A stretch of 64,000 bases of DNA from Littorina saxatilis (lineage: Eukaryota > Mollusca > Gastropoda > Littorinimorpha > Littorinidae). The notes under the pieces were generated by a model that was given only the letters and a program-made list of their open reading frames with translations, did not search any database and was not told where the DNA came from. Position numbers and translations under genes: made by a program. Positions 1-20,609 of the stretch are shown one piece after another. Numbering within the stretch: position 1 is the first letter of the stretch; each line of letters starts with the position of its first letter. The stretch is taken from positions 30,698,855-30,762,854 of the forward strand of contig NC_090251.1 of the NCBI RefSeq assembly GCF_037325665.1, read 5' to 3'.

Positions 1-107
1 TTAGAAGAGGTATAAGTGATCGTACTCAGATCGTACCCGCCCCTCCCCTCCCCTTGTTGTTGTTGGTTGGGGTTGAGGTTGTTATAACTTGACCTTAACC
101 TTGGCAG

Positions 108-3100
108 TGCAAAGAGCCCGGCTACGGCGACGTTGACATGGATGTCATGCATGAACGCTTCGTGGAGACTCACCGCCACTGCGTCCCGTCCATGGAGCCA
201 GGATCGGCTTTCCAAGCGAGGCCCGTGCCCAAGTCCTGCGCCTCGCCAGAAGGAGTCAACCACACGGACCACCTTCGCTGCTTCTCCCCCGTTGCTTACC
301 TACCCCCCATAGGGAGGTCGAGGTCACCACGCACGTCGGGTGCAGGTAGGCGTATTATTTATGATAATAATAATGATAATTCATAATATTTATATTGCGC
401 ATGTATCCAGGGTTTAACCCTGCTCAAAGCGCTGTACAATCAAAATACTACGACAACATAACATTATTTAACGTGCAATCACACACATGTCAATCAATAA
501 CACATTGCTCTATATAACATTATGGCATGATGGCAAAAATGTTAACGAAAACGCGATTACGCGGAATTATACTTTTCGGACAAATTAATTTCACGATTAC
601 TTTGGATTTTGGTTTAAGAAATACAAAATCTCACTCTTAATCAACAGAAAGAAGCTGGGCTGCTGATTGATATTTAATTTTGTCCGGGTGGAAGGATTCT
701 GTTTGCTATGTAAAAGCCTGGGCGGATCTGTGCATATGTAAACGATCATCCACAGAAGAAGGTGGTATCTTTATTCTTCTTGCGTCAATTCGACAAAAAC
801 GGCAGAACACAGAAAACAAGACCACCATCATTCCCCTGCAAGAACAACAGAACACAAGACAAGATCATGATCATTCTCCTACAAGGAGAGATGGTAGAAA
901 ACAACACACGATCATGATCATTCCCTTCCCAAAACAGCAGAAAACATAAAACAAGACCATGGTCATTACCTCACAAAAACCACAGAAAATAAGACAAAAA
1001 CATGATCATTCCACTAACATTACACCAAAGAATAATAAATGAGCATAGTCATTCCACCGCACGACCATTATCATGGAAAGGAGCCCTGGAGGCTATATTT
1101 TAGCTTTTGTAATAATAAAACAACGGGAAAAAAGGCAAAAGGCATAAGACAAAACTCTGATCCTTGCACTACGCGAACAGTATAAAGTAAAAATTGGTCT
1201 GTTTACTGTATTTTTCAGGAGACGTACATGTGCACGAAACCAAGGCAATGAGACTGCGCAGGACAGAGAATATAAGGAAGATCAAAGCAATGCAACCCAG
1301 GCCTTTCCCCACAAGAGGTCGCTCTCATTCGCCGGCTAGGAACGAATGCAAATGTGGTACGCAAGAAGATGACATTGAAGCAAAGAAAGAAATACCCATT
1401 GACGCAATAAAAGAAAAACCCATTGAGGCAAAGGAAGAACCCCCAAAAGAAAGTCTACATGAAAACAAAGAGGAAACCCTAAGCAGAAAAGAAAGCAACG
1501 TAGATACTGGAGAAGTAATCAGAAAACAAAGCCAAGGAGAAGACAGAAAAACAAGCCAAGAAAACAGAAAAACAAGCCAAGGAGAAGGCAGAAAAACAAG
1601 CCAAATCCAAGGTGAAGACAGAAAAACAAGCCTAGGACAAGGCAGAAAAACAAGCCAAAGCCAAGGTGAAGACAGAAAAACAAGCATAGGACAAGACAGG
1701 AAAACAAGCCAAAGCCAAGGTGAACACAGGAAAACAAGCCAAAGCCAAGGTGAACTCAGAAAAACGAGCCAAAGCCAAGGAGAAAGCAGTAAACAAAGCC
1801 AAAGCCAAGGAGAAAGCAGTAAACAAAGCCAAAGCCAAGGAGAAAGCAGTAAACAAAGCCAAAGCCAAGGAGAAGACACAAAATCAAGCCAAGAAGACAG
1901 AAATCAAAGCAAAGGAGAAGAAAGAAAAACAAGCCTAGGAGAAGGCAGAAAAACAAGCCTAGGAGAAGGCAGAAAAACAAGCCTAGGAGAAAGCAGAAAA
2001 ACAAGCCTAGGAGAAGGCAGAAAAACAAGCCTAGGAGAAGTCAGAAAAACAAGCCTAGGAGAAGGCAGAAAACAAAGCCAAGATGAAGGAAGAAAAACAA
2101 GCCAAGGTGAAGGCAGTAAACAAAGCCAAGGAGAAGACAGTAAACAAAGCCAAGAAGAAGACAAAAATCAAAGCATACGAGAAGAAAGAAAAAACAGCCA
2201 AGGAGAAGGCAGAAAACAAAGCCTAGGAGAAAACAGAAAACCAAGCCAAGAAGAAGGCAGAAAACAAAGCCTAGGAGAAAACAGAAAAACAAGCCAAGAA
2301 GAAGGCAGACAACCAAGCCAAGGAGGGAGCCAAGGAGAAGACCAAGGAGAAAACAAAGGGGAAAACAAAGAGGAAGACAACGGAGAAAGCAAAGAAGGAG
2401 ATAAAGGTGCATGTTTATTTATGTCTTGTTTTTCTCTCTCTTGTTTGTTTACTCATGAGTGTTTATGTCTGTGTCTGTGTCTTTCTTTTGTTAAAGGCAT
2501 ATGTACTCGATGACTATACACGCTAATTGCTTTACCAACAGCTGGAGACATGCTAAATTAAGTTCCCTGCAAAATATTGTGGTCTAGGACCCCTTCAATG
2601 TTGAGATATGTTAATTTTCATTTTGATCTGGATCGTCCTATTTATAGATTTGGCAACACATGTAACGTTGATGCAAGGGAGCTAACACCGCGGCTTTGTT
2701 GACATCCTCACTTTTTCAGAGGCTAGAACAAGCTGTAATGCATGTATTATGGTCCGCGCATGGTGACATATCGTCATTATATGGTCTTATGGTGCGTTTG
2801 ACATCGATTATGGGCAAACTACACTTTGTAAACACGGGAGCGCGTACATATGCCTTTAAGTTTTCTTTAATACTTTGAAGCATGTTTGTCTGAAACATTT
2901 TTGTGTGTCTGTGTAACACAGGAGCTTTTTTGTCGAACACAGGAAGGAGCTTTGTAACGTCTAACATAGGAGCTTTTTACCTTGTGTCTTGTACAGAAGC
3001 TTTACTTCGTCGGGTTTTCGTCTGTCTAGCACATGAGCTTTATTCATCTGTTTAACACAGGGGCTTGTTTCCGTCTGTCGAACATAGGAGCTTTATTCGT

Positions 3101-5737
3101 CCGTTTAACACAGGGGCTTGTTTCCGTCTGTCTAACACAGGAGCTTTATTCGTCTGTTTAACACAGGAGCTTGTTTCTGTCTGTCGAACATAGGAGCTTT
3201 ATTCGTCCGTTTAACACAGGGGCTTGTTTCCGTCTGTCTAACACAGGAGCTTTATTCGTCTGTTTAACACAGGGGCTTGTTTTTGTCTGTCTAACACAGG
3301 AGCTTTATTCGTCCGTTTAACACAGGGGCTTGTTTCCGTCTGTCGAACACAGGAGCTTTATTCGTCCGTTTAACACAGGGGCTTGTTTCCGTCTGTCTAA
3401 CACAGGAGCTTTATTCGTCTGTTTAACACTGGGGCTTGTTTCCGTCTGTCTAACACAGGAGCTTTATTCGTCTGTTTAACACAGGGGCTTGTTTTCGCCT
3501 GTCTAACACAGGAGCTTTATTCGTCTGTTTAACACAGGGGCTTGTTTTCGTCTGTCTAACACAGGAGCTTTATTCGTCTGTTTAACACAGGGGCTTGTTT
3601 TCGTCTGTCTAACACAGGAGGTAACGCCAACGTCAACCAAAGCGCAGCTCTGAAAGCCACTCGGTCCATGCTGGAAATCTTAGCCCAGAACCCTTATTCC
3701 ATGTCCGTTCTACAGGATAAACTGATTCCACTAGGACCTCTACCCTCCGCCACACGCGGTGAGGGACGCTGCAAGGAGGAGAAGACGCCTCGGAAGCAAG
3801 CATGTAGTGAAAAGGATCCCAAACGACAGACTGAAAACACCATGAAGCCGCAGTCAGACGAGATCAAGACGCCAGGACGTGACGAAAAGCTTCAAAACAA
3901 CACTACGGATAAACTTAAAAAGGAAATAGATTCGAGGCCACCTGGGCAAAAGAAGGAAGTACGTTTAAAAGAACAGCTTGGTGGAAAAGACGTGAAACTG
4001 CAGACCAAGGGAAAATATCGGAAATCGACGGAGAAAATGGAAGAGAGAATGAAAGCCGTGGCATCGATTTTTTACCCAGCGGGGGTATCTAGTCCTAAAT
4101 CTCCAATGTCACATAAGCTCTCTGCTCAAGCTGGACTCGTAGCAAAGAAGAGTAAAACGGAACCTTCAGAGAGTTTCTCGGGACGCAGAGAAGGAAGTAA
4201 CGACAAGGAGTCGCAGAGCACCGCGCCCCGTGCGGAAGACGAACATGTCGTAGTCATCAGTACAAAAGGGTCCAAGACCGTTGATTCCAGCCCCGTGGGT
4301 AATGCACAGGTGGATTCAAATGCTTCTCCAGAGCAAACAACTGGCCAGAAACCTTCACAAGAAAATTTCTTCGCACTGGCTTTGTCGTCAGAATACTCGC
4401 CAAAAGCAGCCCTGTCCCCCAAAAGTGCTCCGTCACAGAGCAACTCTAGATCAGCCTCAGCCACCAAAGACACCCCAGGGGGGGAAGCTTTAGCTCAGCA
4501 AGTAGTGTCACGGGAGGAAGACCTACTTGGTGTGGGCGATATCCCAAGGGAACCCTCGCCTGAAAAGAAACCAACTGATGCAGCTCCTTTCAAGGAAGGC
4601 AGTGCCAGAGAGACTTGTGCAGAGCGAAAGACGCCAAAGTTGGCTTCAGATCAAGACCAATATGCCCCGTGTCGAGAAGGTACATCTGAAATGGCTGTGT
4701 CACCAAAAGATTCATCCGGACATTCTTCTCATGGAGATTATACGTCAGATGCATGTTCTTCTAAGAAGAAGAGTGATGAAAGTTCTGCTAAACTTTCGTC
4801 CGAGAAAGACGCGACAAAACAGTTCTCGTCTCAGAAGGACCCATCAAAGATGACTTCGTCTAATACGAGTGCGAATAACTCCGCAAGATCCCCAAACAGA
4901 GATTCGCGAACGGTGGATTCGCCTGAAAAAGACACGAGTGGAAATCATTCCGTGAGATCTGACGGAGATTCCCAAAGCGAGGCTTCCATGGGAATGGTGT
5001 CATCTCTAAACGAACCGGATTTGGTGCAGAAAGAACCCCCAAGGAGTGGCTCGTCTTTTGACAGTTCCTCAAGATCGGCTCCGTCCAAGGAATACTCCGA
5101 AGATTTTACTTCGTCTCAAAATGACACCTGTAGAACGTCTGCGCCTGACGCAGATTCTCAAGAGCCTCTTTCGTCCCACGAAGGACCCCCAAGGCTTTCT
5201 TTGCCTGCGAAAGATGCTTCAAGACAAAGATCACCTGAAGGGCATTCTTCCAGACTCGCTTCACGTAAAAACAACTCTTTTGGCAATTCTTCATCACCTC
5301 AGAAAAAGTTGCCAGGGTCACCTTCGAACGATAAAGCGTCATCAAAATCGGCGTCCTCGCGTAAAAAGCGTCCAAGGTCTTCTACAGAAGAGATTATGTC
5401 GCCTATACCGCCGCCCTCCCTGGCCCCAGAACACAGACGGAACTCCTTCAGATCTCAAAGAAGAGCGTCCAGAAAAGAACCAGTTCCCCAAAAAGGGACG
5501 GAAGCCGGGAAGGACCATCACAAATCCACGGCTTCAGAAGGAGATGATGCAAAGGTTTCTGCCGATAAGAACACAGAGGAGGTGATCAAGGAGCACAGCT
5601 GCACACAGGAGGGCAACACCTCAGATGACGCTGAAGAGTTGCCAACTTCGTCCGTACACGACCCACCCTGCCTCGAGCAAGAGTTGTCTTCCTCCTCCGA
5701 GGAATCATGGAGGGAAGGGATGTACAGAGAGCCATAG
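108..5737 (+). CDS. Unrecognised Ser/Lys-rich low-complexity protein, 3' part of a multi-exon gene
   Basis: Three exons can be joined: 108-345, 1219-2406 and 3618-5737. The first starts after a pyrimidine-rich tract ending cttggcag. Donors are GTAGGC (346) and GTGCAT (2407); acceptors are tttttcag and ctaacacag. Both introns are phase 1 and the sum is 3546 nt, giving 1181 residues to the TAG at 5735-5737. Earlier exons lie left of the window, so the N-terminus is missing. The first exon encodes a non-repetitive segment (YGDVDMDVMHERFVETHRHC). The second opens with a basic segment rich in R/K and becomes a long array of R-K-T-S/Q units. The third has a short ordered-looking stretch (LKATRSMLEILAQNPYSM) followed by about 650 residues dominated by S, K, E, P and D. 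I recognise no family. The composition suggests a disordered, heavily phosphorylated protein, perhaps nuclear or cytoskeletal (inference). The homopurine-rich repeat also leaves antisense frames open, but these are shadows. Confidence 0.72.
355..445 (-). repeat. Degenerate SINE-type 3' end
   Basis: A run of ATAATAATAATGATAAT is followed by atttatattgcgc and caaagcgctgtacaat. The same arrangement of (ATT)n tail, TATATxGCGC and AAAGCGCT occurs at the 3' end of the fuller minus-strand SINE near 7.7 kb. Only the tail region remains; no tRNA-like head is visible. It lies at the start of intron 1 of the first gene. The rest of this intron (446-1218) shows short A-rich imperfect repeats around gatcatgatcatt and no coding signal. 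Confidence 0.45.
1516..2335 (+). repeat. Coding minisatellite encoding R-K-x-S units
   Basis: Within exon 2 of the first gene, units of about 24 bp (agaaaaacaagcctaggaga) and related 30-36 bp forms are tandemly repeated. They encode blocks such as GEGRKTSL, SQGEDRKTSQ and SQGESSKQSQ. I count about 17 R-K-T-S copies and six further R-K-Q/N/P-S copies. Unit lengths are multiples of three, so the frame is kept throughout. The purine-rich sense strand makes long C/T-rich antisense frames that look like Leu/Phe/Ser proteins but are not genes. Confidence 0.85.
2905..3617 (+). repeat. 53-bp intronic minisatellite that ends at the splice acceptor
   Basis: The second intron of the first gene is largely a tandem array. 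The basic module is about 26-27 bp, cgtctgtctaacacaggagc or cgtctgtttaacacaggggc, arranged as a 53-bp dimer (for example the starts at 3549 and 3602). It is degenerate at the left and regular to the right. The last module reads gtctgtctaacacag followed by GAGGTAACG, and this cag is the acceptor used in the exon model. Every upstream unit therefore carries a near-identical pyrimidine-plus-CAG sequence. The intron's left part (2407-2900) shows no recognised feature. Confidence 0.85.
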
Positions 5738-6508
5738 GTTATCTCCCTTTACAACCAAACCAACACCACAAACACCACCATTCACACTTTTTTCACCTGT
5801 CCTCTGTAAAAGAAAGCAAGTTTACTGCTCCCCCCCCCCACCCCCCTCCTCTTTCATTCGACTTGTATATATTCTCTACAACCATTCCTTTTTTTCTTAG
5901 CTTTTTTTTTTAGCTTTTCTTTGATCTTCTCAAAGGAAACGAATTTAAGACGTTTATTTTTTGTGGTTGTTTTTGTACAGAGTGATATTTTGTTTCCTGT
6001 CATCAGTTTTAAGTGATCAGGGGAGCTTGCCTGCTACTAACTTGAATACGTAGAAGATATAGCATTTACTTTTCTTTTACAAAAAGGTTAAAATGTACAT
6101 TTTATAAAATCTTTGATGAAGACATATTTAGTACCCTAATTTATATATAAGTACAATTTAGATGGAATATAAGCTTTAAACTATATACTTTTAATACGCG
6201 ACATGACATAGGGCCTACTAGGTTAAATCGTGCCTGAAAACTGAATTCAATTCTATAATATGCGGAAAATGTTGAAGCTAAGTTCTGTTGATTAAAAGCA
6301 ATAAGCAATACCATGTTCCGTCTTATTGCAGAGTCCATTGCTGAAGCAATTGACAGTTGTCTCTGTGTGTGTGTGTGTGTGTGTGTCAGTGTGTGTGTGT
6401 GCGTGTGTGTTTGTACTCTTGAAAGGTTGTTTGCGCGCAAATCGAAAATGTCCTCTCTAATTCCTGAGGAATACACCATCCTCTGATTTGATCCACTAGC
6501 ACTCACAC

Positions 6509-6556
<48 letters not shown>

Positions 6557-6629
6557 GTTGCTGCACACGCGACCACATACAACAATGCACCAACAATCAC
6601 AAAAGACAACTTTGTTTGGAATAAGTTAG
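5738..6629. other. 3' flank and intergenic region with paired GT/AC microsatellites
   Basis: This stretch follows the stop of the first gene and precedes the 3' end of the homeobox gene on the other strand. It includes C-rich and T-rich runs near 5830-5910 and a (GT)n run at about 6364-6410 facing an (AC)n run at about 6508-6556; the two could fold on each other. I found no clear AATAAA for the plus-strand gene close to its stop, so the end of its transcript is not placed. No other gene is seen. Confidence 0.6.
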
Positions 6630-6635
6630 TTTATT
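6630..6635 (-). terminator. Candidate poly(A) signal of the homeobox gene
   Basis: TTTATT on the plus strand is AATAAA on the minus strand, about 680 nt beyond the homeobox stop codon. It would give a 3' UTR of ordinary length. The hexamer alone is weak evidence in AT-rich DNA. Confidence 0.4.
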
Positions 6636-7312
6636 TACACTTGAGACAGTTTTCTCCCTCTGCTTTGAAGAACAGAAGTGTACATTCTTAACTATGAAAT
6701 ATAACTTTCGCTCTCACTCATATTGTAAGAAGAAAAAGACATGACAGAAAACAACTTTTGGAGCCTCAGTAACCCAGACCAGAGATACTATTTGCATCGT
6801 TACGGTATCTCTTCCCAGATATGAAAGAGAAAGTGGGAGGTCTGGGAATAACTTGAATCGGCCCACGACTCACTCGTATTCTATACATGCTCCAAAAACA
6901 CGGCTCTTTATACATCTTATACACGCTCAACAGTTTGCAATGTTCATTGCTAAATGTAACATTACACACACATACAAATCAATTCTTTCAAGGCAGAGTA
7001 CGATCAACACTCTTTCTATAGCATTGTGTTGATATGGACAACTTTTACATTATATGAAACAGGTATGCGAATTACTTTCAGAACTTCTCTTCAACTAATC
7101 ACAGAACGATGCTGACTTTTTGCAGTCATAATAGACTACTAATTGGGTTTTCCTATGTACAGCTTACAGCACACAAAACTGCAATTTTATACAATATTTT
7201 CAAACGATGTAGTCACTAGTATTGTGCACAGGCCATAACACAGACACATACGACGAAGTCCATAAAAACACGACTCTGACGGTCTAAAACTCGCCAAACA
7301 AAACGGGACACT

Positions 7313-17308
<9,996 letters not shown>

Positions 17309-17959
17309 TTTGAACAAAACCTTGTCACTACTTTCTACTTTTTTTTCCAGCTGGCGGTTTAATGCTTGCTTTCCTTAACTTTTTTGGTCTTATTGGATCA
17401 CAAACTCTGTTCAATAGTGCTTATTTCAAGTCTTTTTTTAACACATGCATGAGAGAAAAAAAATCATGAACGGAAAGTCAGTAATTTTCACGTGTATTTA
17501 TTTGTCTATCACGATGCAATCAACCACTGTAATTCAGAAGGATGTCTTCTCTTTTCTTTCTTTTTTTTACAACCAGCAGCACTCAGAAACAATTTCACCA
17601 AACAGCCGGCTTTTCTAAAATAAAAAAGAAAAGCCGCGTAATCACAACTTTCTCGGTAATGAAAAAGGAATAACAAATTTGTACATAAGACAATTCGAGA
17701 GATGTTTCTTAATGAGTTAAAAGTGTCCCACAGCTGATAATCACTGCATGCACATCAGCTCCAACTAATTCCATTTCACACAGAAGATCAGTGTCGCTAT
17801 TTAGACGAGGATTTGCCTTGAATCTCGCTGCAGAGGATTTGACAAAGACTTAAAAGCGTCGGACGTGTGTACAAACACGCCTGTCTCTTTTCCTCCCGTC
17901 CCTAACTCCTCCCACCCCGTCAATCTACCCGCTCCTGTCGCCTGCACCCCGTGAAACGA

Positions 17960-18200
17960 TCGGGTACTAATCTCTCAACAATGTTTACCTCCGATAAAGC
18001 CACTGCGCCGTAAAGCACGCGCTGATTAGAAATGCTGCCCTGCCATTGGTCGAGCGTCGCTGTCGGCCCCGCCCCCAAAGACTTCAAAGAAGGGCACGAG
18101 GAAAGTTGCGGGACTAATTGTTAATTAATCACAGGAGGCGGTGTAATTATAATGTGAGCTACGGTCCCCACCCCGTAGTTATGAAAGCAAACAGCGGGGG
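17960..18200 (-). promoter_or_regulatory. Candidate promoter region of the homeobox gene
   Basis: Upstream of the ATG at 17308 (higher coordinates) the DNA becomes less repetitive. On the minus strand it holds a CCAAT box (cgaccaatggcagg, about 18043-18056), a GC box (gggggcggggc, about 18066-18078), a CTTTGAAG TCF/LEF-like site and a TTAATTAA-containing homeodomain-type site (about 18121-18130). A CCAAT and GC box pair about 740 bp above the start codon is consistent with a proximal promoter, leaving room for a 5' UTR. The assignment is inference. Confidence 0.4.
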
Positions 18201-18779
18201 ATAAGGGAGGCAACTTCAGTCAACAGTCTGCTGCTGACGTCCAGCGGAAGTGTGGACTGTCTTGGTAAGGGGAGGATTGTGGGTAGTAGTACTGAAACAA
18301 GTTAATCCCCTGATTGTAATAATGGCAGGAGGGGGGGGGGGGGGGAGTTTTCTTTTATTTCATTAACGAGGTAAAGCAATATTTGATTGGTCTGTAGGCT
18401 ACCACAAGCGAATGACAACTACAAGTTTAATCCACTTCTGTCTGTACTCTATATCAGTTCTGGAGACAACAGAACAATAGAACTGGTGAAAATAAGGAGA
18501 TATCGTGTGATTGTACTTTTCACACTGACGTTTTTCCACTGGTTGACATAATAACTTTTTAATATTGGTATTGCTGGAGTAGATTTATACAGAATTTGAA
18601 ATATACATGCAGTTTCAAATGTAAAAAACCCACCCTAAGTAACGGTTCAAAGTTAGTGATTTTCCAATACCGGCAAAACTCCTTTCTAAACGCGGAATGT
18701 CTTCGTTGCATCATGTAAAAAAATTTTGTTTTAATTCAAACACCTTAAATCTGAAAACACTTCAACCGTTACTGCATGA

Positions 18780-19250
18780 CCATTGGAGTCATTGCATACC
18801 AGTGTACTGGTGTTTATGCCAAAATGTACTCCCACTAGCGGACATTTTGCAGATTGGTACCGGTGTTTATGCCAAAACGTACTCCCACTAGCGGACATTT
18901 TGCAGATTGGTACCGGTGTTTATGCCAAAATAAGTACTCCCATTAGCGGACATTTTGCAGACTGGTACCAGTGTTTATGCCAAAATAAGTACTCACACTA
19001 GCGGACATTTTGCAGACTGGTACCGGTGTTTATGCCACAATAAGTACTCACACTAGCGGACATTTTGCAGACTGGTACCGGTGTTTATGCCAAAATAAAT
19101 ACTCACACTAGCGGACATTTTGCAGACTGGCACCGGTATTTATGCCAAAATAAGTACTCACACTAGCGGACATTTTGCAGACTGGTACCGGTATTTATGC
19201 CAAAATAAATACTCACACTAGCGGACATTTTGCAGATTGACATAGGTGTC
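18780..19250. repeat. 55-bp tandem repeat, about eight copies
   Basis: The unit contains ggtgtttatgccaaaata, agtactcacactagcgg and acattttgcagactggtacc, with good conservation across about eight copies. Read on the minus strand each unit holds a CAG acceptor-like end (ggtaccag) and a consensus donor (gtgagta) about 20 nt apart. It is not a CRISPR array: there are no unique spacers. The stretch 18200-18780 before it shows a G run at 18331-18346 and nothing else recognised. Confidence 0.88.
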
Positions 19251-19294
19251 AGTTCCAAAATCAATTCAGCAACAACAGCAAAAGGTAAACTCAC

Positions 19295-19753
19295 TCTGCA
19301 CAGAAAGTAATTAGAGCGTAGGTTTCTTGGTATCTTTCCAAGTGGAAAAATGCTCTTGTTCCCTGGTTGCAGGTAAAGACTTAGTCTGCACGGAGCTATG
19401 GTGACCCACAATATATATGGTCCACATGGGGACCAAGGCATCTCAGCAGACACTTTAGAAACAGAAGAATTGGTAAGATTTGTATTTGTCCAAATAAAAG
19501 ATTTTTGTATTTTTCAATATGAATTGTGGCGTGAGTCTGGAGAATACCATCGCTTCTTGTCAGAAGCCTCAAAGCGATGAAATGCAAAGACAGATCAAAA
19601 GAAAGAAGAAACAAAATGTTTTGTAGGCCTCTGACGTCACATGGCTCAAAGAAGGGAAATCCAATCTCCAATCGATACATAATATTACACGAAAGACAAA
19701 GCAATGATGAAAGAAAGAAGAAAACAGCGTTAACGAAAAACAACTAAAGAACG

Positions 19754-19829
<76 letters not shown>

Positions 19830-20572
19830 TAGAAACCGCCATTTTTGCGACTGCATATTAAATCAAATGTTCGGGTTTTCCGTACTTGTGCCCCGCCGTC
19901 AAAAAGTCAAGTTTATTCCCAAAGGACGCTTGAGGTGAGCGAAACAAGGCCTCTTGTAAGCAGTTTCATTCGAGGTTCAAGCTGCCATCATCGTTCCAAC
20001 AGCCATTTTATAACCATCTAGACATAGCTCGTGTCACAGTTCAAGACAGAGAAGCATTCAGTTATAATCCAACAATCTTAAGAGTCGATTGTTTGGCTCA
20101 GATCATTCGTAACAAAACAACACTCTGAATGTGAAGGCTATGGAAAAATAGTCTTTTTTAGATTTTCTCTCTCCGTGCCGATGAACTCTCCTTTAAATAG
20201 ACGATATTCGGAAATGACTGTCAGGATTTTCAAGCGGTGTGGCAGAGTTTAGCGCCCGAGAATCACTGTGAGTTGAAAGTGTATAATGCTGACTGCGGCT
20301 TTTACTTGCGATCGCGATAATAACTAACTCTGATGCATGTGTATGTTGTGCAGTGTGCGCTTTGTTTATATATGACACCCTTTTCTTACGAAATAACGCA
20401 CATCGGAGCCACGATTCGCTGCCGATTGCTTGCAGTGGTCGCTGAAACATGTGTGTTTTTCAAAACTCACGGGACCTCTAGCCAAACTTACGTGATCCCA
20501 ACCTGAACACGTTGTCAGCGAACACAGCAGGCCATCGATCATTGCCGCAACGACAATCCAAGGAAGCAACAT
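19295..20572 (-). CDS. Possible 5' exons of a secreted C-type-lectin-like gene, incomplete
   Basis: Exon 1 (20572-20492) encodes 27 residues starting MLLPWIVVAAMIDGLL, which look like a signal peptide, and ends in SGWDH at a strong donor GTAAGT. A compatible phase-0 exon follows at 19362-19295, between tgcaaccag and GTGAGT, and encodes GTRAFFHLERYQETYALI then TFCAE. The order W, then G-x-x-x-(Y/F)-F, then F-C resembles the start of a C-type lectin domain. No later CTLD exon (WIGL, WND motifs) was found before the homeobox promoter, so the gene is truncated, rearranged or not real. The intron holds a (CA)n tract at 19755-19827. Low confidence. Confidence 0.25.
19755..19827. repeat. (AC)n microsatellite
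   Basis: An uninterrupted (AC)n tract of about 73 bp. The sequence on its right to 20480 shows nothing recognised. Confidence 0.95.
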
Positions 20573-20609
20573 TTCTAATCGTCATTATGTTCTATGTTTG
20601 AATTATGTG

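Noticed and set aside
1325-2412. Several Leu/Phe/Ser-rich antisense frames
   Set aside because: They mirror the purine-rich coding minisatellite of the plus-strand gene.
2905-3617. Regularly spaced repeats resembling a CRISPR array
   Set aside because: The repeats are continuous tandem units with no unique spacers, and the DNA is animal nuclear with introns.
17309-17317. Upstream start giving MFKM at the homeobox N-terminus
   Set aside because: The upstream codon is TTG; the first ATG in frame is at 17308.
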